From Oscillospiraceae bacterium (GTDB taxonomy: Bacteria > Bacillota > Clostridia > Oscillospirales > CAG-272), in assembly GCA_015063795.1 (NCBI GenBank), contig SVTL01000001.1, forward strand, positions 237,614-301,613: a DNA stretch of 64,000 nt. Reading direction: 5' to 3'. The number at the start of each line of letters is the position of its first letter. The stretch's first letter is position 1. Below the pieces are notes generated by a model, which was not told where the DNA came from, did no database searches, and worked only from the letters and a program-made list of their open reading frames with translations. The position numbers were made by a program, and so were the translations under genes. This document shows, one piece after another, positions 24,779-34,900 of this stretch.

Positions 24779-26416
24779 TTATTCCTTGCCTTCCCAAACC
24801 AACACCATCGGTGGACAGCAAAAGTCAACCCCTTTCAGATGCAGGCCCTTGTCATAGGCTTCGCGAACGATGGACATAACAAAATATGTCGTTGCTTCTA
24901 TGTATTGAAAAAGCTCGGGAACAGAGGTCAAGTGCTTTGGGAGAGAGGTTTTCAGCGACGTGATGAACGAGGCAAATTCCTCTCCGATTGCCGATTCCAA
25001 CTCCTCGGTCGCCTTTTTTATCGCCTCGATTACCTCCCTGTATTCACTTACCGTCAGAACAGGAATGTTTACATAGGCTTTGTTCTCGGTGTGCCCGATG
25101 ACACCGAGTGTTTCAAGTGTTGGAATATAGGAGATAAATTCGTTTGGAATATCCGAGTTTTCAAGGGGAATACCATCGTAAAGATGCCAAAGAAGCGGAA
25201 TGATATACTTGAAATACAGCGTGTACGCTTCGCCAAAGCGGTGAGGGCTGTCCCACAAGGTTGTATCGAATTCATAAAGACGGATCCGCTTGGTTCGTCC
25301 AACCGATACCGCCTCCGATGTACGGTGACCTCCGTGTATGCAGTATTCAGATGCTTCCATATATTCCTTTGCATTATATCCGGCATCAAAGGCTATTGCC
25401 TGAGCAAACCACCGTCCGCCGTCCTTGCGCTTTGGAAATTTCGGTCTTTCGATTCTGCCCGTTCCAACATGCTGAAAATCTTGCAAAGCCTTCAAAACGG
25501 CGTATCGATCAAGCTTTGTCCTCTCCTTTTTTCCCATGGCTTGAACAAAGGGCATTTTGAAAATGGTATCCGACATTTTTTTCAGAATACCCCATATTTC
25601 ATTAAAATGCCTATGCGCGAAATTCTTTTGTAAATCAAAGGTTTTCAGAATATCCTGCGCCTTGTTGATGATAAAATCCGTATACACCCTGCCGCTCTCT
25701 GTCTGCACCATCAATTCGCCGTCCGCAAGCTTTTTCAGGATGGGCTCTATGTATGCAGAGGGAATACCGATCGCTTTGGAAAGCTCTGTTATGGAAATCG
25801 GCTTTTCGTAAGCAAGAATCAGAAGGTTTTGCGCGATCAAATCGTCCTCAACGAGCGACATGGGCTCCCCCTTTAAGCCGTCCGTGCCGCCAAAGGACAA
25901 ATTCAATTGCCCGGGTAAATGGTTTTCTTTTTTCTCCATTGTTTCAAGTCCTTTCTTCATCTGACTGCGGCCGGCGGATAAGCGGCTTTTTACCGTACCC
26001 TCGGGAATGGCGAGCCCCTCGGCGATATCAGCAACGCTTTGCTTGCCAAAATAATGGCGGATCAGCACCTCACGCGTCAGAAAGCCGAGGTGATTCAGCT
26101 CCTTTCGTACATTCGCCGCTTCTTCCGAGGTAAGGTATTCCTCTTCATCCTCTTCCTGCGCGATCTCAAAGCCTTCATCGAAGCACACCGTAACGGGCGT
26201 GCGGTACTTTTTTCGAAGTGCATCACTGTGTTTGTGGCAAAGTGTATTGGCCAGCCAGCTTTTCGGGTGCTCGATCCTTCCGCCTTTGCGGATATAGGCA
26301 AGGGCCGCAAGCATCGTATCGCCCACAAGGTCCTCTGCATCAGACTGTGAATGGCATTTCGATATGGCGAGCCGCATCAGATCATCATAATAACAACGAA
26401 TGTTATCGTTTGTCAT
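24779..26416 (-). CDS. ECF-type sigma factor with winged-helix and long C-terminal extension
   Basis: 545 residues, against about 180 for a usual ECF sigma factor. Region 2 spans about 5-72 (YYDDLMRLAISKC, AEDLVGDTMLAAL, HPKSWLANTLCHKHSDALRKK). Region 4 spans about 103-157 with the HTH ADIAEGLAIPEGTVKSRLSAG. A winged-helix-like segment follows at about 200-245 (ISITELSKAIGIPSAYIEPILKKL), then about 300 residues of mostly helical sequence of no recognised family, ending in CCPPMVLVWEGKE. It should direct RNA polymerase to a dedicated promoter set; the extension probably senses a signal or replaces an anti-sigma factor. No anti-sigma gene is adjacent. ATG at 26416 is chosen because the sigma domain begins here. 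Confidence 0.8.
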   Translation of the reverse strand: MTNDNIRCYYDDLMRLAISKCHSQSDAEDLVGDTMLAALAYIRKGGRIEHPKSWLANTLCHKHSDALRKKYRTPVTVCFDEGFEIAQEEDEEEYLTSEEAANVRKELNHLGFLTREVLIRHYFGKQSVADIAEGLAIPEGTVKSRLSAGRSQMKKGLETMEKKENHLPGQLNLSFGGTDGLKGEPMSLVEDDLIAQNLLILAYEKPISITELSKAIGIPSAYIEPILKKLADGELMVQTESGRVYTDFIINKAQDILKTFDLQKNFAHRHFNEIWGILKKMSDTIFKMPFVQAMGKKERTKLDRYAVLKALQDFQHVGTGRIERPKFPKRKDGGRWFAQAIAFDAGYNAKEYMEASEYCIHGGHRTSEAVSVGRTKRIRLYEFDTTLWDSPHRFGEAYTLYFKYIIPLLWHLYDGIPLENSDIPNEFISYIPTLETLGVIGHTENKAYVNIPVLTVSEYREVIEAIKKATEELESAIGEEFASFITSLKTSLPKHLTSVPELFQYIEATTYFVMSIVREAYDKGLHLKGVDFCCPPMVLVWEGKE

Positions 26417-26593
26417 GGCTTTTCCTGCTTTCCGGAATGCAATTTTCTTTGGAACGTTCACCCATATAGTCGTAAGAAAGGGATTTCGGTTCATGCTTTT
26501 TTTGCTATTGTATCATAAAAATCCGAAAAAGAAAAGGCAACACAGGCATATCCCTGTCTTGCCGATGGAAAGGTTTGCTTTGCGGAGGCTTTT

Positions 26594-27025
26594 TTATAAA
26601 AAACGCTTCAGTCTTTCAATGGCGCGGTGGGAGCAGTTGATGAACTGTTGACCAAGGGCAGAGGTGTCGGCCGAGAGAAAGGAGCGGTTGTCGTTCATGG
26701 CTTTGGTGATAGCAACGATGTTGGCATTGGCGGCGTGGATCAGAAGCTTGGACAGCTGAGAGGGGGAGGAATCCAATAAAGAAGAGATCTGCAGCCCCGC
26801 TCGGGCGGGAAAACGGGAGAGAGGACGGATGGGCTCGGTCTGATAGCCCAGCGAGCGCAGAAGACGACGGGCATCGGAGGCAAAGGTGGCATATTCCATG
26901 TGCTCGCCCGTCATTTCGTTTTGCAGCATCGGATCGTTTGTTTTGGACAGCAGGGAGGCGGCCGTTTCGGCGGAGGCCTCCGCTTTTTTATAGATCTCCT
27001 GCAGGAGAATACCGTTTTTGTTCAT
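26594..27025 (-). CDS. Putative helical-bundle protein divergent from spoVA
   Basis: 143 residues, predicted almost wholly helical in four segments (about 3-30, 36-58, 80-105 and 112-140), with a loop rich in Pro and Arg. MTGEHMEYATFASDARRLL resembles a ferritin-like or PA2169-like bundle, though a full di-metal ligand set is not evident. Start ATG at 27025 after AAAGGAGTCTC. It is divergent from spoVAC with about 110 bases between starts, suggesting shared sporulation control. The exact role is unknown. Confidence 0.6.
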   Translation of the reverse strand: MNKNGILLQEIYKKAEASAETAASLLSKTNDPMLQNEMTGEHMEYATFASDARRLLRSLGYQTEPIRPLSRFPARAGLQISSLLDSSPSQLSKLLIHAANANIVAITKAMNDNRSFLSADTSALGQQFINCSHRAIERLKRFL

Positions 27026-27065
27026 GAGACTCCTTTCGTTTTTGCGGCGGAAATGGCGATTGTTG

Positions 27066-27095
27066 GCATATCGCATGCCGCTTTTGTCCATACTG
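27066..27095 (+). promoter_or_regulatory. Candidate forespore (sigma-G/sigma-F) promoter of the spoVA operon
   Basis: GCATA at 27066-27070 and CATACTG at 27089-27095 are separated by exactly 18 bases, close to the established sigma-G pattern (GMATR-N18-CATNNTA) with one mismatch at the last position. It lies 40 bases before the spoVAC start. spoVA genes are classic sigma-G targets. Confidence 0.55.
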
Positions 27096-27134
27096 TATCT
27101 GTATTTGTTCCCGAATGAGGAGGAAAATATAATC

Positions 27135-27581
27135 ATGAACATTGACAAATCATCTTATCAAAAATTTGCCGAGGGACGGGCAAAACGATCAAAGCTCCTG
27201 CCCGACTGCGCAAAAGCGTTTGTTGTGGGGGGAAGCATCTGTACGTTCGGTCAGGGGCTGTTGGACCTCTACCGCTTTTGGGGAGCAAGCGAGGCTCATG
27301 CGAAAATGCTGGTGTCGGTGACCATCGTTTTCATCGCGGTTCTGCTGACATCCTTTGGTATCTTCGACAACATCGCCCGCTTTGCGGGGGCAGGGACGTT
27401 GGTTCCCATCAGCGGCTTTGCCAATGCGGTGGTCTCGCCCGCTCTGGACACCAAGGCCGAGGGCTGGGTGCTGGGCGTGGGCGCAAAGATCTTCACCATC
27501 GCCGGCCCTGTGCTTTTGTACGGCACATTGGCCTCGGTGCTCTACGGCGTGTATTATTACCTTGTCGGTTTGTTCGGATAA
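27135..27581 (+). CDS. spoVAC: Stage V sporulation protein AC
   Basis: 148 residues with about four membrane helices after a basic N-terminus. SpoVAC is a mechanosensitive-type channel component that moves dipicolinic acid into the forespore and out on germination. Family motifs include AFVVGGSICTFGQGL, FGIFDNIARFAGAGTLVPISGFANAV and a GVGAKIFTIAGPVLLYG end. ATG at 27135 follows GAGGAGG; a longer upstream reading is rejected because it lacks family similarity and a ribosome site. It heads spoVAC-spoVAD-spoVAE, with a forespore-type promoter upstream. Confidence 0.95.
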   Translation: MNIDKSSYQKFAEGRAKRSKLLPDCAKAFVVGGSICTFGQGLLDLYRFWGASEAHAKMLVSVTIVFIAVLLTSFGIFDNIARFAGAGTLVPISGFANAVVSPALDTKAEGWVLGVGAKIFTIAGPVLLYGTLASVLYGVYYYLVGLFG

Positions 27582-27593
27582 GGGGGTGTGGGT

Positions 27594-28574
27594 ATGATCT
27601 TGAGATTTCCTCATGCACCGCGTATCCTCTCCCACGCTTCGGCTGTGGGCAAGAAGGAAAGCGAGGGCTTTTTAAAAGGACGCTTTGACCTGTCCGACGA
27701 GACCGACCTGTTCGGACAGAAGACCTTTGAGCAGGCCGAGAGCGAGATGCTGCGTCTGTCATTCAATGCGGCCGCCGCCAAGGGAGGCATAAAGGAAAGC
27801 GAGGTGGAATGCATGCTGGCGGGCGATTTGATCAATCAATGCACCTCCACCTCCTACGGTCTGCTGGATTACAACAGCCCCCACTTCGGGCTGTACGGTG
27901 CCTGCTCCACCTGCGCGGAGGGGCTGATCTTAGCGGCCGTTCTGACCGACGGCGGTTACTGTCGGCTGGTGTCGGCCTCCACCTCCTCGCACTATTGCTC
28001 CGCCGAACGGCAGTTCCGCTACCCGTTGGAATACGGCGGACAGCGGACGCCCACCGCGCAATGGACGGTCACAGGAGCGGCGACCTTTCTGGTGGGCAGA
28101 GAGGGAGACGGACCGCGGATCACCGAGGCGATGCCGGGCATTTCGGTGGAAAAGGGGATCAAGGATGCTTCCAACATGGGCGCGGCCATGGCTCCCGCCG
28201 CCATCGAAACGCTGACACGTTATTTTGAAGAAAGCGGGACAAGCCCGTCCGATTTTGACCTGATCGCCACAGGCGACCTGGGCTACGAGGGGCATGCCAT
28301 CGTTCACGCCTATATGAAGCAGTACCACCTGTTCAATTACACCGACTGCGGGCTTTTGATCTATGACCGCGAACAGCAGGATATGCACGCAGGCGGATCG
28401 GGATGTGGATGCTCGGCGGTTGTGCTTTCGGCGTATCTTCTCGATGAAATGAAGAAGGGAAGACTGAATGACATTCTTTTCATCGGAACGGGCGCGCTGA
28501 TGAGCCCCCAAAGCGTCCAGCAGGGATTGCCGATTGCCGGCATTGCCCATCTGGTGAGACTGCAAAACGGATAA
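27594..28574 (+). CDS. spoVAD: Stage V sporulation protein AD
   Basis: 326 residues, soluble, thiolase-like fold. SpoVAD binds dipicolinic acid directly and works with SpoVAC and SpoVAE at the inner spore membrane. Visible landmarks: the FGLYGACSTCAEGL loop at the thiolase-type cysteine position, SHYCSAERQFRYPLEYG, and HAGGSGCGCSAVVLSAY near the C-terminus. ATG at 27594 lies 7 bases after AAGGGGG; a GTG two codons earlier is less well placed. It starts 12 bases after spoVAC and ends 13 before spoVAE. Confidence 0.96.
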   Translation: MILRFPHAPRILSHASAVGKKESEGFLKGRFDLSDETDLFGQKTFEQAESEMLRLSFNAAAAKGGIKESEVECMLAGDLINQCTSTSYGLLDYNSPHFGLYGACSTCAEGLILAAVLTDGGYCRLVSASTSSHYCSAERQFRYPLEYGGQRTPTAQWTVTGAATFLVGREGDGPRITEAMPGISVEKGIKDASNMGAAMAPAAIETLTRYFEESGTSPSDFDLIATGDLGYEGHAIVHAYMKQYHLFNYTDCGLLIYDREQQDMHAGGSGCGCSAVVLSAYLLDEMKKGRLNDILFIGTGALMSPQSVQQGLPIAGIAHLVRLQNG

Positions 28575-28587
28575 GAGAGGGAAAAAG

Positions 28588-28950
28588 ATGGATCTTCTGA
28601 TGTATGGAAAGGCTTTTTTGGTGGGGGGATCGCTGTGCGTGATCGCCCAGATCATCATCGATCTGACAAAAATGACGCCGGCGCGGATCTTAGTGGGCTA
28701 TGTGTGCGCGGGCGTTCTGCTGACCGCATTCGGCGTGTATGAGCCGTTGGTGGACTTTGCCGGGTGCGGCGCCACCGTTCCGCTGACGGGGTTTGGTCAT
28801 CTGCTGGCCAAGGGCGTTGAGAGGGCGGTGGATGCCGAGGGGCTGCCGGGTGTGCTGATGGGAGGCTTGACCGCGGCCTCGGGCGGGATCACCGCGTCGA
28901 TCGTCTTCGGCTATATTGCCGCCTTGTTTGCCAACGGAAAGCCCAAATAA
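28588..28950 (+). CDS. spoVAE: Stage V sporulation protein AE (SpoVAEb type)
   Basis: 120 residues with three to four membrane helices. Related to SpoVAC: FLVGGSLCVIAQIIIDLTK and the FAGCGATVPLTGFGHLLAKG loop are family hallmarks. It forms the membrane part of the dipicolinic acid channel with SpoVAC. ATG at 28588 follows AGAGAGGG. The next gene, a giant glucan synthase, begins only 13 bases after its stop with a good ribosome site, so the two are probably on one transcript. Confidence 0.95.
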   Translation: MDLLMYGKAFLVGGSLCVIAQIIIDLTKMTPARILVGYVCAGVLLTAFGVYEPLVDFAGCGATVPLTGFGHLLAKGVERAVDAEGLPGVLMGGLTAASGGITASIVFGYIAALFANGKPK

Positions 28951-28963
28951 GAAAGGAGAAGCC

Positions 28964-31900
28964 ATGAATCTGTATGTGATCTTGAAAAAGAAATACGGCG
29001 CAAGCGATGATTTTTTCATCATGCGCCATTTTGCACAGCAGAAGGGTGTATGCGGACAAAGCCATACGGGACGCTTCTTTCATTCGCTTGTCGATGGGCT
29101 GCATGAGAAGTCCTTTTCTTTGGATGACAAGAGCCTTTTTCGTATGCTGGATGTCATCGCGGCAAAAGAGGAGCTGACCGACGGCGAGCTCTGCCGTTTG
29201 ACCGATCATATGGCCTTTTGCCTGCTGACCGCCCTTTGCCGCAAGGAGACGGACGAGCGTGAACGGAATCGGATCGTCTCCTCGCTTTTTTATCTGCGAA
29301 GCTATGATTTTGAGGCGGTGTATGAGCGGTATTCGACCGTCAGCCGTCTGCTGACTGCCTGCGAGTGCTATCAAAGGAGCGATGAGCAGACCAAGGCGCT
29401 CTACCGCCATCTGCTGGCAAGGCGGCAGAAAAAAGGGACGATCACGAAAGCCGACGCCGAAGAGGTGCTGAGCGGGCGGGATATGCGAAGCGCAAGACGG
29501 CTTGGGCTTTGGTATTTTCCCGCCGCCGGCTTTGCTTTTTTCACCTTTTTCTTCCTTTTTGGCGTTTTGACCGACTTTTCCGTCCTCCATCTCATCGTGG
29601 CGGCTTTGCCGCTGTGGGAGGGGGCGCGGCGGCTGATCTCACACCTGTTTTCCAAAATGGCAAGAGTGTATCCGCTTCCCAAATACGAGATATCTGAGGA
29701 CGATGAGTCGGCCCCCAAAACGCTGACGGTAATTACCACCCTCCTCGACGAGGGGGATGAGAGCGTCTTCCGCGACTTGGAGGATTTTTATCTGACCAAT
29801 CCCAACCGCTGGTCTGCCTTCGGTCTTTTGGCGGATGTGAAGGACAGCGATCGGGCATGGAGCGAGGATGACGATCGGGCGGTCCGCTGGGCGGAGGACA
29901 AGATCCGAGCGCTCAATGAAACATACGGCCATGTTTTCTGCCTGTTCATACGCAAGCGCGCGTGGTCGGAGTCGGAGGGGCGGTATATGGCCGAGGAGCG
30001 CAAGAGGGGAGCGGTGGAAACGCTGGTCTCCTATCTGCGCGGCGGCAATATCCCTTTTGCTTCAGTGATCTGTCCTGAGCCCTTTCACCGCGAGACGGTG
30101 TATGTGATCACTCTCGACAGCGACACGCATCTGAAAATCGGCATGGTGAAGAAGCTTGTGGGCGCGATGGAGCATCCGTACAGCGCTCAATACGGCTTTT
30201 TACAGCCGCGGATGGATGTGTCGCTGGACTCCCTCTCTTCCTCTCGGTTTGTCCGCCTGTTCTGCGGAAGCGGCGGCAATGACATCTATGCCTTCGCCTC
30301 CTATGAGCTGTATTCAGCCTGCTTCGGGAGGGGCAGCTTCTGCGGCAAGGGGATCTTTCGCGTGGATGCCTACCGCGAGACGATCTCGGACGTTTTTCCG
30401 AAGGGCTGTATCCTGAGCCACGATTTGATGGAGGGTGAGCGTGCAGGGACGCTTCTGATCGGGGAGCTGTCCTTCACCGACCGCTTTCCGCACGATGTTT
30501 TGGCCTATTTCAAGCGGATGCACCGCTGGATCCGAGGGGATCTGATGGCACTTCTGCTGGCGAAAAAAAGTCTGTTTCCCCGTATGATCTCGCGGTATAA
30601 GATGGCGGAAAACCTGCTTGAGGCACTGCTTGCGCCAAGCCTTATGCTCGCCTTGCTGTTTTCGCTGTTTTGGCCGACGTTTGCTTTGCCTCTCGTTTTT
30701 CTTCCTCAGCTTCTGCCGTTTTTCTTCGCCTTGCCCGAGGGACTGCGTCTGCGGAACCGCCGCACCTTTTCTTCGCTTCAAACGCCCTTTTTCGCTTCGC
30801 TGTTCCGTCTTTTTTTTGACATCGCCTCTCTGCCGTATCAAGCCTATGTAACGGCCGATGCGCTGATCCGCGAGCTGTGGCGCGCTTTTGTCTCGCATCA
30901 GAATCTTCTTCAATGGACCACCGCCTCCGAAATGGAAAAGGTGAAAAGCGGCCTTGGCAAATACCTTTGTACCATGTGGTTTTCCGAGGCTGCGGGGCTT
31001 GTTTTTCTTCTCTTCGGCGGATGGACGGCTAAGGCATTGGGGGTGCTTTGGCTGTCTTTTCCCCCGATCGCTTATTGGCTGTCACAGCGGGGGAGGGTGA
31101 AGCCATCCAAGCAAGAGAACGCCGATCAAAAGACGCTGCAATCTTATGCTTCCGATCTTTGGCGTTTTTTTGCCGAGAGCGTGAGCGAAGCGGATTCTTA
31201 TCTGCCTCCCGACAACATTCAGCTGGCCCCTTCCGATGAGACCGCTCACCGCACCTCGCCCACCAACATCGGGCTGTATCTTCTCTCCTGCGCCGCCGCC
31301 CACCGTTTTGATTTCATAAACGAGGAGGAGCTTGTGCGCCGTTTGGAACAGACCTTTGCCACGCTGGACCGATGTGAAAGCTGGTGCGGCCATCTCTACA
31401 ATTGGTATGACACCCGCACACTGGAGGTTTTGGGACACCGCTATGTGTCCACGGTGGACAGCGGCAATTTTGTTGCCTGCCTGCTGGCGTTGGAAGGATA
31501 TTTGTCAATGCACGCAGACAAAGCGTGTGAAGACCTCCGCGCCAAATGCCGCGCTTACGCCGAGCGTGCGGATTTTTCCGCGCTCTATGACAAGCGTCGA
31601 AAGCTTCTCTACATCGGCAAGGACACGCAAAATTGCATCAGCGGCGAGAATGTGTATGACATTTTGATGAGCGAGGCGCGCACCACCGCCTATATCGCGC
31701 TCAGCCGCGGGCAAATTCCTGTGGAGTCGTATCACAAGCTGTCGCGGCAGCCGATCTTTCACGATGGCTATGCGGGGCTGATCTCCTGGTCGGGGAGCGC
31801 GTTTGAATATTTCATGCCCCATCTCTTCCTGCCTGCTCCCAAGCTTTCTCTCAGTGGAGAGGCGCTGGCCTATGCCTGCCGTTTGCAGAAAAAGGATACC

Positions 31901-34900
31901 GTGGAAGGGCTGTTCGGACGCTCGGAGGGTGCTTACTACGCCTTTGATGCGGAGATGAACTATCAGTATAAGCCGAACGGTGTCTGTGCGCTGGCCATCC
32001 AGCGGAATCGGACGGAGGAGCGCATCGTCAATCCCTATGCTTCCTTTCTCATGCTGGAGCAGGACAGACGGGCGATGCTGGACAATCTGGACACCATGCG
32101 GAAAAAGGGGCTGTACGGCCGATACGGCTTTTACGAGGCGCTGGATGCCACGCCCTCCCGCACCCCCCGCGGGGGAGTCATTTTGTACAGCTATATGTCC
32201 CACCATGTTGGCATGAGTCTGGTTGCCTGTGCCAATGCTTCCTTTGACGGTCTGTTCCGCAAGGCCTTTATGAGCGACAAGCGTCTGCGTGCTTACGATG
32301 AGCTGTTGGAGGAAAAAATCGACCTGTCCCTTGCTCCGAGCGGAAGTGAGCTGTCCCTTGTCCGCCGTCCGAGACGGAAAAAAGGACACAATGCTCAGCC
32401 TGTGAGCAGAACGGAAGAGGAAAACGGTCTGCCGCGCTCGCATCTGATCTCCAACGGCAAAATGCGCTTCTGTGCCACGTCAAGAGGGGACATGGCACTG
32501 TATAACGGCAAGATCGCCCTCACCCGTCCGAGCTTTGAGCTTTACGGACTGCCGCAGATGCAGCTTCTTGTGAAGGACGGAAGCTCCATCCGTCTGCTGT
32601 CGTGCGGCGAAGCGGTCGAACGCGAGGGAAGGCTGAGCATCCGCGGCGAAAGAGAGCGCGTGAGCTTTTCTCTTGAAAAAGGGAAGAGTCTGTTTGAAAT
32701 GGAGATCACCTCTTCCGATAAAAGGGAAAAATGCCTGCTGCTTCTCTTTGAGCCCATCCTTTGCGCCGAGCAGGATTACCTTGCCCATCCCGCCTATGCC
32801 AAGCTGCCCATCGAAGCGTTCTATGATGAAAAGGAGGGGATCGTTTCTTTCCGCCGCCGTCCCAAGCAGGCAACCGACCGCGAGCGCTGGCTGGCCGTTG
32901 CAACTGACGCAAGCGCTTTTTCCTTTGACACGCGCAAGGACGATCTTCTGGCGGTCCCTTACAGGCAGAGCGATCTTGCAGCCCTCTTTTCGCACCCGTT
33001 TGAAAACCGCGTCGGGGCCTGCATCGAGCCCTATTGCGCTCTCAAGGGGAGCTTTGAGCGGAAAGCATCGATCCTGATCGCGTTCGGTCACACGCAGTCC
33101 GAAGCGTGCGAGATGATTCGGGAAAAACGCCAAAGATCAAAGAAAGCGGCGCTGTTTGCTCCGCCGCTGGCACCCAAACACGATCGTCCGCCTCTGCAAA
33201 GCGCCGAGGAGCGCCTGCGCGAGCGGTATCTGACGATGGCTTTATACGGTGCCGATCTGGCTGTTGACCGAGGGCGAGAGCCGGTCCTTTGCCCCTATGC
33301 CGATCTGTGGAAAAACGGCATTTCGGGAGATCTTCCCATTCTTTCCGCCGAGATCGAGGGAACCGACCGAGAGGCCTTGCAGACCGTGCGCCTTTTGCTC
33401 CGCGTCCATCATCGGCTGACGCTGGAGGGCTTTCGGAGCGATCTGGTCTTTCTGTACGGAGAGCGGGATGTGTACACCGCTCCCGAACGCCGTCGTCTGC
33501 TTCGTCTCTGTGAGGAAGAAAAGGAGGACGCCTTTGTCCATAAAAAAGGGGGCGTGTTCCTGCTTCCCATGAGCGAACGGGAAGTGATCGCTTCCTTTGC
33601 CGATTGGACGATCCGCATTGAGGAGGGAGCAGCGGTGGAAACGATTTGCGCCAAGCGGGAAAAGGGCGGTATTCTGAGCGAACGCCCGCAGACCGTCGAG
33701 ATCCCGCAGGCGGACAGGAAGGAGAGCGGCATAATGGAGAGCGACGGCTATACCATCCGCAAGGGCAGAAGCCGTTTCCCGCAATCCTTTCTCTATTGCT
33801 CGCGGGTGTTCGGTACGCTTCTGACGCAGAATTCGCTCGGCTTCACCTATTTTGCCAATGCCCGCGAAAAGCGGCTGACGCATCACACCGGACAGCGCCT
33901 GGAGGACAACAACGGCGAGCGTCTGCTGCTGAAGGGGGAGGACGGGCTCTGGCACGATCTGGCGCTGGAGTCGAAGGAGGTCATCTGGCGGGAGAGTAAG
34001 GGCATATACAGCGGCGAATGCGGACAGATCGGGTATAAGATTGAAGTCGGCGTAGGGGAAAAGGACTGCGTGAAGCTGATCGTGCTGACACTGCAAAACA
34101 AAAGCGGCAGGCGCCGTTCGCTTTCCTTCTGTTACGATCTTCTGCCCCTGATGGGGGAAAAGAAAAAGGACGCACGCTTTGTCTGGCGGAAAAAGCAGGA
34201 CGATACGCTCTTTTTCGGAAGCACGGCCGTTTTTACCGATATGATCGGCTTTTTGAGCGGCGGAGCACAGCAAACGGTTCTGGAAAAGGGACAGAGCCGC
34301 CGTTTTCTCATCCTGCTGGGGGTGTTTCCCACGGGCAACGACCGCGCCTACCGTTACTATCGGGAAAAATACAAAATGCCCGAGGATGCGGACAAAGAAT
34401 GGAGCAAAAAGGACGGGCAAGTGCTGACGCTGGACAGCGGAGATGCCGAATTTGATGCGATGGTCAACTTCTTTCTGCCCCTGCAGACGGTAAGGGCGAG
34501 GCTTTGGGCGCGGAGCGGCTTCTACCAGTCCAGCGGTGCTTACGGCTTCCGTGACCAGCTTCAGGACGCCATGGCGCTTCTGCCTCTCGATTCATCCTTC
34601 TGCCGTCAGCAGATCCTGCGAAGCGCGGCAAGGCAGTACCGCGAGGGGGATGCCATGCATTGGTGGCATGAGCCGAAACGCGGTCTGCGCTCGCGCATTT
34701 CCGATGACCGTCTCTTTCTGCCGTATGCGGCGGCCGCCTATGTCCGCTATACCGATGACCGTGCGCTGTTGGATGTACAGGTTCCGTTTTTGCTCTCGAA
34801 GCCGCTGGGCGAGCAGGAGGAGGACCGTTTCGAGCAGCCGCCCTTCAGCGAGGAAAGGGCAAGCGTGTATGAGCATTGTCTCCGCGCCATCGACGTGAGC

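Noticed and set aside
33242-34420. 392-codon leftward frame inside the glucan synthase gene
   Set aside because: It lies wholly within a continuous 2304-codon gene with recognisable domains, and has no promoter or ribosome site.
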